Origin: Hyphomicrobiales bacterium
Lineage (GTDB): Bacteria; Pseudomonadota; Alphaproteobacteria; Rhizobiales; OSC116
DNA: 12,681 nucleotides
Reading direction: 5' to 3'
Assembly (NCBI GenBank): GCA_013214985.1
Contig: JABSRY010000029.1
Location: 1 to 12,681, forward strand
The notes under the pieces were generated by a model. It searched no databases. It had not been told where the DNA came from and was given only the letters and a program-made list of their open reading frames with translations. Made by a program: the position numbers and the translations under genes. Of the stretch, positions 1-6,730 are shown one piece after another. Position 1 is the stretch's first letter; each line of letters opens with the position of its first letter.

Positions 1-76
1 TTTCCTCGTCCGGTTAAAAACCAGTCAAGCAAAAATTGTAGCTTAAGTCACTGTCTCATTATTGGGGACTACCTCA
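1..76 (-). mobile_element. Probable end of an IS3-type insertion sequence (partial)
   Basis: Read on the minus strand, nirK homology stops between about positions 77 and 67. The next stretch starts TGAGGTAGTCCCC followed by AATAATGAGACA. From memory this resembles IS3-family termini (TG start, CCC run, then an AAT...GGACA-like block), but no alignment was run. After about 70 bases a purine-rich GAGGAAA lies at the window edge (about 2-8). It would suit a ribosome site for a transposase OrfA starting just outside the window. None of the three minus-strand frames resumes NirK. Only one end is visible, so the far terminus, the transposase and the target duplication cannot be seen. Alternatives are another IS family, a deletion junction or a rearrangement. 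Confidence 0.4.
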
Positions 77-381
77 CCTTCATGCACAACCATCATCGGC
101 CCAGGTACACTGCCTTCATAAGTCATTGCCCAAACTTTGGTACCATCTTCATCAATTTCTATTAGTTTTTCTTCGATAATCATTTCAAATTTTACTAACT
201 TCGCTTCACCTTGCGCAATTTGGTTATGTTTCATAACCATTGGTGGCGCAAGTAAAGTAGGCATTAAAACTTCTAACTTCGAAATGTCAGTAGCTGCAAA
301 AGCTACTGTAGAACTAAGTAACAATGCCAGACTGGTGGCAAGAGCACGTTTTGATAGGTTTTTATTCAGTGAATTTAACAT
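43..381 (-). pseudogene. nirK: Copper-containing nitrite reductase NirK, 5' fragment
   Basis: NirK reduces nitrite to nitric oxide in the periplasm during denitrification. The fragment has a signal peptide (residues 1-29: basic start, LALLL core, AFA before the likely cleavage). It continues into the first cupredoxin domain: the IEEKLIEIDEDGTKVWAMTY segment and the SVPGPMMVVHEG strand (about 91-102) match NirK proteins closely. True NirK continues into ELTL...NP and then HNIDFH, which supplies the first copper ligands. Here the frame instead reads PNNETVT and stops at residue 112, about a third of the usual length of about 350-380, with no copper ligand. No frame restores NirK, so this is a breakpoint, not a frameshift. 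The ATG at 381 is preceded by GAGGA (386-390) with a short 4-base gap. The product cannot be an active reductase unless the gene is intact elsewhere. Family call is firm; cause of disruption is inference. Confidence 0.85.
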
Positions 382-478
382 TATATCCTCGCTTTGTTTA
401 TTTCAATTAAGCTTAGGATTTTTGTTTTTCAAACATAATATGACAAAATTGCACAGCAACAAAATGTCGCAAAAAAGT

Positions 479-492
479 TTGATTCAAATCAT
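479..492 (-). promoter_or_regulatory. FNR/NnrR-type operator upstream of nirK
   Basis: TTGATTCAAATCAT matches the FNR-class palindrome TTGAT-N4-ATCAA at 9 of 10 defined positions. It is centred about 104 bases upstream of the nirK ATG. A possible -10 (TATTAT read on the minus strand, 435-440) would put the site roughly 57-62 bases upstream of transcription start, near a class I activator position. A second, weaker TTG-N8-CAA palindrome lies at 449-462. Oxygen- or NO-responsive Crp/Fnr regulators (FNR, NnrR, DNR) are known to drive nirK, so the context fits. Binding is inferred from the motif only. Confidence 0.55.
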
Positions 493-528
493 CAAGTTAG
501 CAGTATTTGGTGGTTTGCGGTGCATAAC

Positions 529-562
529 CATAAAAAAAGGCTTCAAAAAATGAAGCCTTTTC
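529..562 (-). terminator. Rho-independent terminator of the gyrA-coaD-ppiA-ppiB operon
   Basis: A perfect 10-base-pair stem (AAAGGCTTCA at 536-545 with TGAAGCCTTT at 551-560) closes a 5-base loop. On the minus strand it is followed by a run of seven Ts, the classic intrinsic terminator form, about 20 bases past the ppiB stop. On the plus strand only four Ts follow, so leftward transcription is the main target. It also insulates nirK from read-through of the housekeeping operon. Confidence 0.9.
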
Positions 563-580
563 GTCTAAATGTGTTTTCAG

Positions 581-1057
581 TTACGCGTCCGCGTCAGAAG
601 CCATATATGCTCTATTAATAACATCTGGGTTTCTCGGTGGCTCACCCTTAGCAAGTAAATCCACAATATCCATGCCTTCAACAACTTTACCCCAATAAGT
701 ATATTGGCCATCCAAAAAGGTTGCATCCGCCAAGCAGATGAAAAATTGGCTAGAAGCACTATCAGGCATTTGCGAACGTGCCATAGAACATGCACCACGC
801 GAATGAGTTTCTTTATTAAACTCAGCATCAATATTTTTACCGCTACCACCCATACCAGTGCCGTCAGGGCAACCAGTTTGTGCCATAAAGCCATCAATTA
901 CACGATGAAATACAATACCATCATAAAAACCAGCTTTAACCAGTTTTTTAATCTGCGCAACATGCTTTGGTGCAACCTCCGCATTCATTTCAATCGCAAC
1001 ACTACCTTTTGAAGTGTCCAGAATCATTGTGTCTTCTGGGTTGTTATAATCGGCCAT
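581..1057 (-). CDS. ppiB: Cytosolic peptidyl-prolyl cis-trans isomerase (cyclophilin type)
   Basis: Catalyses cis-trans isomerisation of proline peptide bonds in the cytoplasm. No signal peptide is present. A single cyclophilin domain fills the 158 residues: FHRVIDGFMAQTG (about 50-62, with the catalytic Arg and the Phe/Met/Gln of the binding pocket), the GTGMGGSG loop (67-73) and SSQFFICL (102-109). The Trp of human cyclophilin A that binds cyclosporin is not at its usual place; the stretch reads QYTYWG (118-123), as is common in bacterial forms. The start was set at the ATG at 1057 because GGAGAGG (1061-1067) lies 3 bases upstream. The earlier in-frame ATG at 1069 overlaps that ribosome site and would add only four residues. 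It is the last gene of the operon, 23 bases after ppiA, and ends about 20 bases before the terminator. Symbol by similarity and location. Confidence 0.93.
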   Translation of the reverse strand: MADYNNPEDTMILDTSKGSVAIEMNAEVAPKHVAQIKKLVKAGFYDGIVFHRVIDGFMAQTGCPDGTGMGGSGKNIDAEFNKETHSRGACSMARSQMPDSASSQFFICLADATFLDGQYTYWGKVVEGMDIVDLLAKGEPPRNPDVINRAYMASDADA

Positions 1058-1080
1058 TTGCCTCTCCATTTTTGTTAAAC

Positions 1081-1629
1081 TTATTTATCCAGATAAACCT
1101 TTAGCATTGTATCTGGGTTTGTTGGTGGTTCACCTTTATTGATTGCGTCAATATGTTCCATACCTTCGGCAACATATCCCCAAATTGTATATTTATTATC
1201 TAACCCAGTTACATGGTCAAACATAATAAAAAATTGGCTGCTCGCACTATCTGGGTTATTCGTCCGTGCCATACCAACCACCCCACGTTCAAAACTATAT
1301 TTAGAAGTAAATTCAGCTTTAATTTTTGGCAATGAAGGGTCTCCAAAGCCAGTGCCCGTAGGGTCACCCGTTTGTGCCATAAAATTTGGTATCACTCGAT
1401 GAAAAGTTAAACCATCATATAAGCCTTCAGTAACATATTTTTTAATTTGTGCAACATGCAGTGGCGCAACAACAGGTAGCATGATAATTTTAACCGTGCC
1501 CGATTTTACATCAATATAAAGCATATTCTCTTTAGCTGGCTCGGGGTATTGATTGGCAGCAAATACAGTATTTGCACTCAATAACATCATTACAAATATT
1601 GTAGAAAATGTTTTAAAAAATCTTTGCAT
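1081..1629 (-). CDS. ppiA: Secreted (periplasmic) cyclophilin-type peptidyl-prolyl isomerase
   Basis: A proline isomerase predicted to assist folding of envelope proteins. Residues 1-24 form a signal peptide (basic start MQRFFK, hydrophobic core, VFA before the likely cut), so the mature protein is exported. The cyclophilin domain follows: FHRVIPNFMAQTGDPTGTG (about 77-95) carries the catalytic Arg and pocket residues, and SSQFFIMF comes later. It is clearly a paralogue of the downstream cytosolic cyclophilin: both have MAQTG, PDSASSQFFI and the GEPP-NPD tail, which suggests an old tandem duplication with a signal peptide on one copy. AAAGGAAT lies just before the ATG. It is 17 bases after coaD. 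The export prediction rests on the N-terminus; the family call is firm. Confidence 0.92.
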   Translation of the reverse strand: MQRFFKTFSTIFVMMLLSANTVFAANQYPEPAKENMLYIDVKSGTVKIIMLPVVAPLHVAQIKKYVTEGLYDGLTFHRVIPNFMAQTGDPTGTGFGDPSLPKIKAEFTSKYSFERGVVGMARTNNPDSASSQFFIMFDHVTGLDNKYTIWGYVAEGMEHIDAINKGEPPTNPDTMLKVYLDK

Positions 1630-1646
1630 ATAATTCCTTTAGGTCA

Positions 1647-2138
1647 CTAATTACTTAATTTATTTTTAATCGTTGCAACAATGTTTTTTGGTACAAATTT
1701 GGATATGTCACCATCCATTTTTGCAATTTGTCTAACAATACTCGAAGATATATGGCTAAATTCGGGGTTGGCAAAAAGGTTGATCGTTTCAATGCCAGAT
1801 AGTTGGGCATTCATAGTTGCAAGCGTTTTCTCATATTCAAAATCTTCAGAATTTCTTATAGATCTGATCAAAAAACTTGCATTCTGGCGCTTGGCTTCAT
1901 CCACTAATAATCCATCAAAGGTCACAAGCTTTAAACGGTCAGAGTTGACCGTTTCAGCAATTAGAACAATGCGCTCTTTTGGGGTAAATAATTCGGCTTT
2001 ATTATGCTGCGCACCAATGGCAATAATAAGCACATCAACAAGCTCTAAGCATCGATTGATTACATCGATATGCCCAAAGGTTATTGGGTCAAAACTCCCA
2101 GCAAACATGCCTATTTTCTGTTCAACTTTATACGCCAT
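1647..2138 (-). CDS. coaD: Phosphopantetheine adenylyltransferase
   Basis: Transfers AMP from ATP to 4'-phosphopantetheine to give dephospho-CoA, the penultimate step of coenzyme A synthesis, in the cytoplasm. The 163 residues match the usual length. The nucleotidyltransferase motif GSFDPITFGH (14-23) holds the TxGH signature, FTPKERIVLI (51-60) matches the conserved helix, and ISSSIVRQIA (130-139) matches the ISSS motif near the C-terminus. The segment IRSIRNSEDFEYE (91-103) has Ser where the family usually has Gly (R-G-L-R). The start is the ATG at 2138: GAGG lies 6 bases upstream and the family begins just before the GxFAGSFDP strand. A longer frame back to 2183 would overlap gyrA by about 44 bases and adds a non-homologous stretch. 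The ATG comes one base after the gyrA stop, so translational coupling is likely. Confidence 0.95.
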   Translation of the reverse strand: MAYKVEQKIGMFAGSFDPITFGHIDVINRCLELVDVLIIAIGAQHNKAELFTPKERIVLIAETVNSDRLKLVTFDGLLVDEAKRQNASFLIRSIRNSEDFEYEKTLATMNAQLSGIETINLFANPEFSHISSSIVRQIAKMDGDISKFVPKNIVATIKNKLSN

Positions 2139-2139
2139 A

Positions 2140-4959
2140 TTATGCCTCAGATGAATCATCTTTTTGAACTTCAACCGTAGCATCAGCAGTTGTCTCTACT
2201 GTGTTTTTTGTTGCATTTTCATCTTCGTCATCATCACTTTCAATGTCACTAATGCGGCCAACAGATACAACCTCTTCTTTTTTAGCAGTCTTAAAGATGG
2301 TCACACCTTGAGTACTACGCCCGCCAATTCGAATGTCAGATAATGGACATCTAATCAGTTGACCACCATTGGTAACTAACATGATTTGATCACTTTCTCC
2401 AACAGGGAAGGATGCAATTAAATTACCATTGCGTTCAGAAATACCCATAGCAACAATACCTTTGCCGCCACGCCCAGTTACTCGATATTCATAAGCACTA
2501 GTACGTTTACCAAAACCATTTTTAGAAATAGTCAGAATATATTCTTCACTTATTTGTAAATAATCAATGCGTTCAGCATCAAGTTCAATCGCATCTTCGT
2601 TTACATCCGCATCATCTTGAACTTCAACTTCTGCTTCATCATCACCCAAGCGGCGCAATGCGTTAGAATGCTTCACATAAGCCTTGGCTTCAGGCGATGT
2701 AATGTCAATATGGTTTAAAATCGCCATCGAAATCACTTCAACATCATTATCTAAACGAATACCGCGCACGCCAGACGAGGATCTACCAACAAATACCCGA
2801 ACATCATTTACAGCAAATCTAATAGAGCGGCCAGCAGTTGTGGCTAATAAAACGTCATGCTCATCTGTACAAATTTGCACCGATACAATTTCGTCGCCCT
2901 CTGTTAATTTCATGGCAATTTTACCGCCTTTATTAACTTGAATAAAGTCAGCAAGTTCATTCCGCCTAACGTTACCGAATTTAGTAGCAAACATAATGTT
3001 CAATTCGCTATGGTCTTCATCGGCATTTGGTAACGGCATAATGGTGGTAATAATTTCACCTTGGTCAAGCGGCAACAGGTTAATTAAAGCTTTACCAATC
3101 GAAGTTGGGCTACCAATCGGTAAGCGCCATACTTTTAATTTATAAACCATACCTTTAGATGAGAAGAATAATACAGGTGTATGCGTATTCAGCACAAAAA
3201 TACTAGTGACGAAATCTTCATCCCGCGTATTCATGCCAGAGCGACCCTTGCCACCTCGGCGTTGCGCACGATAAGTGTTTAGAGCAACCCGTTTAATATA
3301 GCCTTTATGCGATACTGTAACAACCATGTCTTCTTTAGGAATAAGGTCTTCATCGTCAAAATCACCCAACGCACCCAATATTTCGGTTTGTCTAGGGGTA
3401 GCAAATTCATCTTTAATAGTAACTAATTCTTCACGAATAATATTCATTACGCGATCACGCGATCCTAGGATATCAAGATATTCTTTAATCTCTTCGCCTA
3501 ATTTATTAAGCTCATCGCCAATTTCGTTCATGCCCAAAGCAGTTAAACGTTGTAAACGAAGCTCCAATATAGCACGTGCCTGGGCTTCAGATAGGGTATA
3601 AGTCCCGTCATCACTAATCATATGGCGCGGGTCAGCAATTAATAATATAAGCGGCTCAACATCACCAACGGGCCAACGACGGCTCATCAAGCTTTCACGT
3701 GCCGATTGCGGGTTTGGTGCACTCCGAATAAGCTTAATCACTTCATCAATATTAGCAACAGCAATGGCTAAACCAACCAAGACATGCGCACGGTCACGGG
3801 CTTTATTTAACAAATATTTGGTACGGCGCGTAACAACTTCTTCACGAAAATCAACAAATGCAGTTAAAAAATCCGCCAAGTTCAATAGGCCAGGGCGCCC
3901 ATGGTTAAGCGCGACCATATTACAGCCAAAGCTAGTTTGTAATTGGCTGTAGCGATATAATTGGTTAACAATCACATCAGGCACACCATCGCGTTTAATT
4001 TCAATAACAATACGCATGCCATCGCGGTCACTTTCATCGCGAATATCCGAAATACCTTCAACCCGTTTATCGCGTACAAGCTCTGCAATTTTTTCAATCA
4101 AAGTTGTTTTGTTTACTTGGTAAGGTATTTCAGTAATAACGATGGCTTCGCGGTCTTTACGAATTTCTTCAATGGTTAATTTAGCCCGCATAATCACCGA
4201 GCCACGCCCAGTTTCGTAAGCGGATTTAATACCAGAAGTCCCTAATATATACCCACCAGTCGGAAAATCAGGGCCTTTTATAATTTCTCCCAATTCTTCA
4301 ATGCTAATTTTGGGGTTAAAAGATATAGCAACCGTAGCGTCAATTATCTCGCCCAAGTTATGCGGCGGAATATTCGTCGCCATACCAACAGCAATACCAC
4401 CCGCACCATTTACCAAAAGGTTAGGAAAACGAGATGGCAAAACTTCAGGCTCTTGCTCACTATTGTCATAGTTTTCTTTAAAATCAACTGTATCTTTATC
4501 AAGGTCAGACATTAAAGCATGCGCAACTTTTTCCATACGCACTTCGGTATAACGCATCGCAGCCGCTTTATCACCGTCTACTGAGCCAAAGTTACCTTGA
4601 CCATCCAGCAATGGTAAGCGTAGAGAAAAATGCTGCGCCATACGCACCAATGCATCATAAATAGATTGGTCACCATGCGGATGATACTTACCAATGACAT
4701 CACCAACAACACGAGCCGATTTTCTGTAGGCCTTATTCCAATCATAATTATTTTCATGCATCGAAAATAGAATGCGTCTATGAACAGGCTTTAAACCATC
4801 ACGAACGTCGGGCAATGCACGGCTAACAATAACACTCATCGCATAATCAAGATAAGATTTTTTCATCTCATCTTCAATGTTTACTAGCTGAATATCGCTC
4901 GGCAGTTGCGGGATGTTATCGTCTGATGGGGTTTCAAAATCTGACACTATATATACCAA
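2140..4959 (-). CDS. gyrA: DNA gyrase subunit A
   Basis: Breakage-reunion subunit of gyrase (with GyrB), which introduces negative supercoils using ATP. The 939 residues contain the winged-helix/tower region with catalytic Tyr137 preceded by Arg136 (AAAMRYTE), and a C-terminal beta-pinwheel with the GyrA-box QRRGGKG at about 566-572. That box identifies gyrase rather than topoisomerase IV ParC. In the quinolone region, HPHGD is followed by Gln98 (E. coli Ser83 equivalent) while Asp102 (E. coli Asp87) is kept. There is an acidic insert in the pinwheel (about 773-796) and an acidic tail from about 905. Start: the ATG at 4959 gives the longest frame, but no clear Shine-Dalgarno precedes it. A GTG at 4947 (then SDFETP) is an equally plausible start. 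First gene of the operon; divergent from the CDF gene 160 bases away. Confidence 0.96.
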   Translation of the reverse strand: MVYIVSDFETPSDDNIPQLPSDIQLVNIEDEMKKSYLDYAMSVIVSRALPDVRDGLKPVHRRILFSMHENNYDWNKAYRKSARVVGDVIGKYHPHGDQSIYDALVRMAQHFSLRLPLLDGQGNFGSVDGDKAAAMRYTEVRMEKVAHALMSDLDKDTVDFKENYDNSEQEPEVLPSRFPNLLVNGAGGIAVGMATNIPPHNLGEIIDATVAISFNPKISIEELGEIIKGPDFPTGGYILGTSGIKSAYETGRGSVIMRAKLTIEEIRKDREAIVITEIPYQVNKTTLIEKIAELVRDKRVEGISDIRDESDRDGMRIVIEIKRDGVPDVIVNQLYRYSQLQTSFGCNMVALNHGRPGLLNLADFLTAFVDFREEVVTRRTKYLLNKARDRAHVLVGLAIAVANIDEVIKLIRSAPNPQSARESLMSRRWPVGDVEPLILLIADPRHMISDDGTYTLSEAQARAILELRLQRLTALGMNEIGDELNKLGEEIKEYLDILGSRDRVMNIIREELVTIKDEFATPRQTEILGALGDFDDEDLIPKEDMVVTVSHKGYIKRVALNTYRAQRRGGKGRSGMNTRDEDFVTSIFVLNTHTPVLFFSSKGMVYKLKVWRLPIGSPTSIGKALINLLPLDQGEIITTIMPLPNADEDHSELNIMFATKFGNVRRNELADFIQVNKGGKIAMKLTEGDEIVSVQICTDEHDVLLATTAGRSIRFAVNDVRVFVGRSSSGVRGIRLDNDVEVISMAILNHIDITSPEAKAYVKHSNALRRLGDDEAEVEVQDDADVNEDAIELDAERIDYLQISEEYILTISKNGFGKRTSAYEYRVTGRGGKGIVAMGISERNGNLIASFPVGESDQIMLVTNGGQLIRCPLSDIRIGGRSTQGVTIFKTAKKEEVVSVGRISDIESDDDEDENATKNTVETTADATVEVQKDDSSEA

Positions 4960-4983
4960 TCGTAAATTTATGATTCGATGTAC

Positions 4984-4989
4984 AGTATA
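4984..4989 (-). promoter_or_regulatory. Possible gyrA promoter (-10 element)
   Basis: Read on the minus strand, TATACT fits a sigma-70 -10 hexamer with one mismatch. It would place transcription start about 18 bases before the gyrA ATG. The -35 region 17 bases upstream reads TTTTCT, a poor match. The rest of the 160-base gap between gyrA and the CDF gene (4960-5119) shows no gene or repeat. Confidence 0.3.
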
Positions 4990-5119
4990 AGCTACAGCAC
5001 AACAGTAGAAAACCTTTATTACCTATTTGTAGGCTACATCGTTATATCTTTAGATCTTTCACACAGAATCGGCTAATAAATAGAATTATAAGTAATGATT
5101 TCTTGGTTAAGGATAATAT

Positions 5120-6052
5120 ATGTCAGCTCATGGCTCAAAAAAAGTAATTTATGCAGCACTTATTGGCAACATGCTAATTTCAATTTTAAAGTTTACAGCC
5201 GCATATTTCACTCGCAGTTCTGCAATGCTATCCGAAGCCATCCATTCTTTGGTCGATACTGGCAATCAAATGCTATTATTATACGGCATAAAAAAATCTA
5301 CAAAATCGGCCGATGAAAAACATCCATTTGGCTATGGTATGGAACTATATTTTTGGAGCTTTATTGTTGCCATCTCCGTTTTTGGACTAGGTGCAACCGT
5401 TTCTCTTTACGAAGGCATAGAAAAAGTATTACATCCCGAACAAATTCATAATGCCTATATAAATTATATTGTTCTAAGTGTATCTCTTGTTTTCGAAGGC
5501 GTGGTGTGGACCGTGGCTTTAAAAGAATTTAATTTGGGTCGCGGAAAACTCAGTTTTTGGGAAGGCGTTAAAAGATCCAAAGATCCTACCACATTCGTTG
5601 TTTTGTTTGAAGACAGCGCCGCAATGTTAGGCCTACTTGTGGCCTTGATTGGCATTTTCATAGCCGACCAGTTTGAATTGCCTATTTTTGACGGCATAGC
5701 ATCAATATTAATTGGCCTAATTTTAGCAGGTACTGCTGCTGTACTTGCAATAGAAACCAAAGGCTTGTTAATAGGTGAGGCGGCGTCTGAAGAGGTGACG
5801 GACAAAATTCGTGACATCGTGAATCAAAACAAATCCATAACGGGCATAAACGAGCTACGCAGCATGCATATGGGACCAACCGATGTTTTGGTCGCCCTAA
5901 GCCTAGATTTTGTGGATGAAATCAACGCAGGAGATATCGAAAAATTAATTGCACAATTAGAAAAAGATGTAAAAACCAGTTTCCCAGAAGTAAAACAAAT
6001 TTACATCGAAGTGCAATCATTAGCAGACCATTTAAAAATGTCCCAAGATTAA
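5120..6052 (+). CDS. Cation diffusion facilitator (CDF) family transporter
   Basis: An inner-membrane divalent metal/proton antiporter, probably exporting zinc or a similar ion. The 310 residues show hydrophobic segments at about 9-30, 35-57, 80-97, 114-134, 158-182 and 190-211, the six-TM plan of CDF proteins. A soluble C-terminal domain follows (about 221-300). The TM2 metal site reads HSLVD (His42, Asp46; HxxxD), and HPFGYG (68-73) follows TM2. In TM5 the usual HxxxD is not present: the segment reads FEDSAAMLG (163-171), so Glu164/Asp165 may serve instead. That pattern recalls the SLC30A9-like branch, though this is from memory. AAGGA (5109-5113) sits 6 bases before the ATG. It converges with the SPOR-like gene, with only 6 bases between the stops. 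Metal specificity cannot be read from sequence. Confidence 0.88.
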   Translation: MSAHGSKKVIYAALIGNMLISILKFTAAYFTRSSAMLSEAIHSLVDTGNQMLLLYGIKKSTKSADEKHPFGYGMELYFWSFIVAISVFGLGATVSLYEGIEKVLHPEQIHNAYINYIVLSVSLVFEGVVWTVALKEFNLGRGKLSFWEGVKRSKDPTTFVVLFEDSAAMLGLLVALIGIFIADQFELPIFDGIASILIGLILAGTAAVLAIETKGLLIGEAASEEVTDKIRDIVNQNKSITGINELRSMHMGPTDVLVALSLDFVDEINAGDIEKLIAQLEKDVKTSFPEVKQIYIEVQSLADHLKMSQD

Positions 6053-6058
6053 AGCAGA

Positions 6059-6730
6059 CTAATCAATCATAGTGGTCTTTAAATTGGTATATTTTGAATC
6101 ATATTTACAGGAAATATCATAAAATTTAAGCTCTGCACAAAACTTTAAGGTCTGCCCCAAGTCTGTAAATTTACCAACAACCAGTTTATAATTGCTATTT
6201 TTAGAATCAAAATAGTAAAAAGCATCTTGCCTATTAAACAGTTCAGGGTTTTTGCCGCGGGTAGAATACCATAAATCCAATAGGTTAGATTTGCTATTGC
6301 TCTGCCCCAAATAAGCCGAAAAATAGGTTGTGCCAATCACCGCACTGCTGTTTTTAGCCTCACGGTTTACATAAGGCTTAAAGTCCAGTGGCTTCGCTGC
6401 CTCATTTGATATCGTGGTCTTAGGTATAGATGCAGTTGGTAAATTATCCGTTGGGCCAGCAAATTCATTTTCAGAAATTTGCCTATTTAATTTGTTAAAA
6501 TTTGCAGTCTGAATAGCCTTTTTAACGCCACCTTCATTTGCAACTAATACAGATAACCCAATTACCGATAAAGCAGCAACCAAACCCCAAGATAAATAAT
6601 AATAATTACCAATATGGCGAACTTTTTGCTTATCGGTTTTATATTTATCAAACTTTGTATCTAGAGGTTTAATTTTAATATTTGTTTTTGAATTAAACTT
6701 AGATGTTTTATGTGATGTTGGTGGGTTCAT
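6059..6730 (-). CDS. Single-TM protein with SPOR-like C-terminal domain
   Basis: I do not recognise a named gene. The 223 residues divide into a basic, Lys-rich N-terminus (1-41), one hydrophobic segment (about 43-64), a linker (65-128) rich in Asn, Pro, Ser and Thr, and a C-terminal domain (about 132-212). Positive charge before the segment predicts a cytoplasmic N-terminus and periplasmic C-terminus. The C-terminal domain has the SPOR layout: a strand (GTTYFSAYLG), a helix, YYFDS, then YKLVVGKFTD, a helix, and C-x9-C (Cys198, Cys208). SPOR domains bind denuded peptidoglycan at division sites, so a cell-wall or division role is plausible but inferred. The domain is divergent. No good Shine-Dalgarno precedes the ATG at 6730. 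It is transcribed divergently from glmU. Confidence 0.7.
   Translation of the reverse strand: MNPPTSHKTSKFNSKTNIKIKPLDTKFDKYKTDKQKVRHIGNYYYLSWGLVAALSVIGLSVLVANEGGVKKAIQTANFNKLNRQISENEFAGPTDNLPTASIPKTTISNEAAKPLDFKPYVNREAKNSSAVIGTTYFSAYLGQSNSKSNLLDLWYSTRGKNPELFNRQDAFYYFDSKNSNYKLVVGKFTDLGQTLKFCAELKFYDISCKYDSKYTNLKTTMID

Noticed and set aside
43..76. Frameshift explanation for the nirK truncation
   Set aside because: All three minus-strand frames past the break were read; none yields the expected ELTL...HNIDFH continuation.
137..553. 138-residue open frame on the plus strand opposite nirK
   Set aside because: Antisense to a clearly recognised NirK reading and its promoter; low-complexity Ser/Phe/Ile-rich product with no family resemblance.
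577..897. Second minus-strand frame within ppiB
   Set aside because: Shifted frame inside a well-supported cyclophilin; Trp/Leu-rich translation typical of a shadow.
1058..1069. ppiB starting at the ATG at 1069
   Set aside because: That ATG overlaps the GGAGAGG ribosome site serving the ATG at 1057, and homologues start near MADYN.
1681..2154. 157-residue plus-strand frame opposite coaD
   Set aside because: Complement of a complete, motif-bearing coaD gene; no ribosome site or recognisable protein.
2139..2183. Longer coaD starting at 2183
   Set aside because: Adds 15 residues with no family match and overlaps gyrA; the ATG at 2138 has a good GAGG site and matches the family start.
2140..4959. 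ParC (topoisomerase IV) instead of GyrA
   Set aside because: A canonical GyrA-box QRRGGKG is present at about residue 566, and coaD/ppi synteny fits gyrA.
5464..5879. Minus-strand frames inside the CDF transporter gene
   Set aside because: Antisense shadows of a complete membrane protein gene; no start signal or homology.
6053..6085. Bidirectional terminator between the CDF and SPOR-like genes
   Set aside because: AAAGCAGACTA and TAGTGGTCTTT pair only as two 4-bp segments around a 3x3 internal loop, with no T run; too weak to call.
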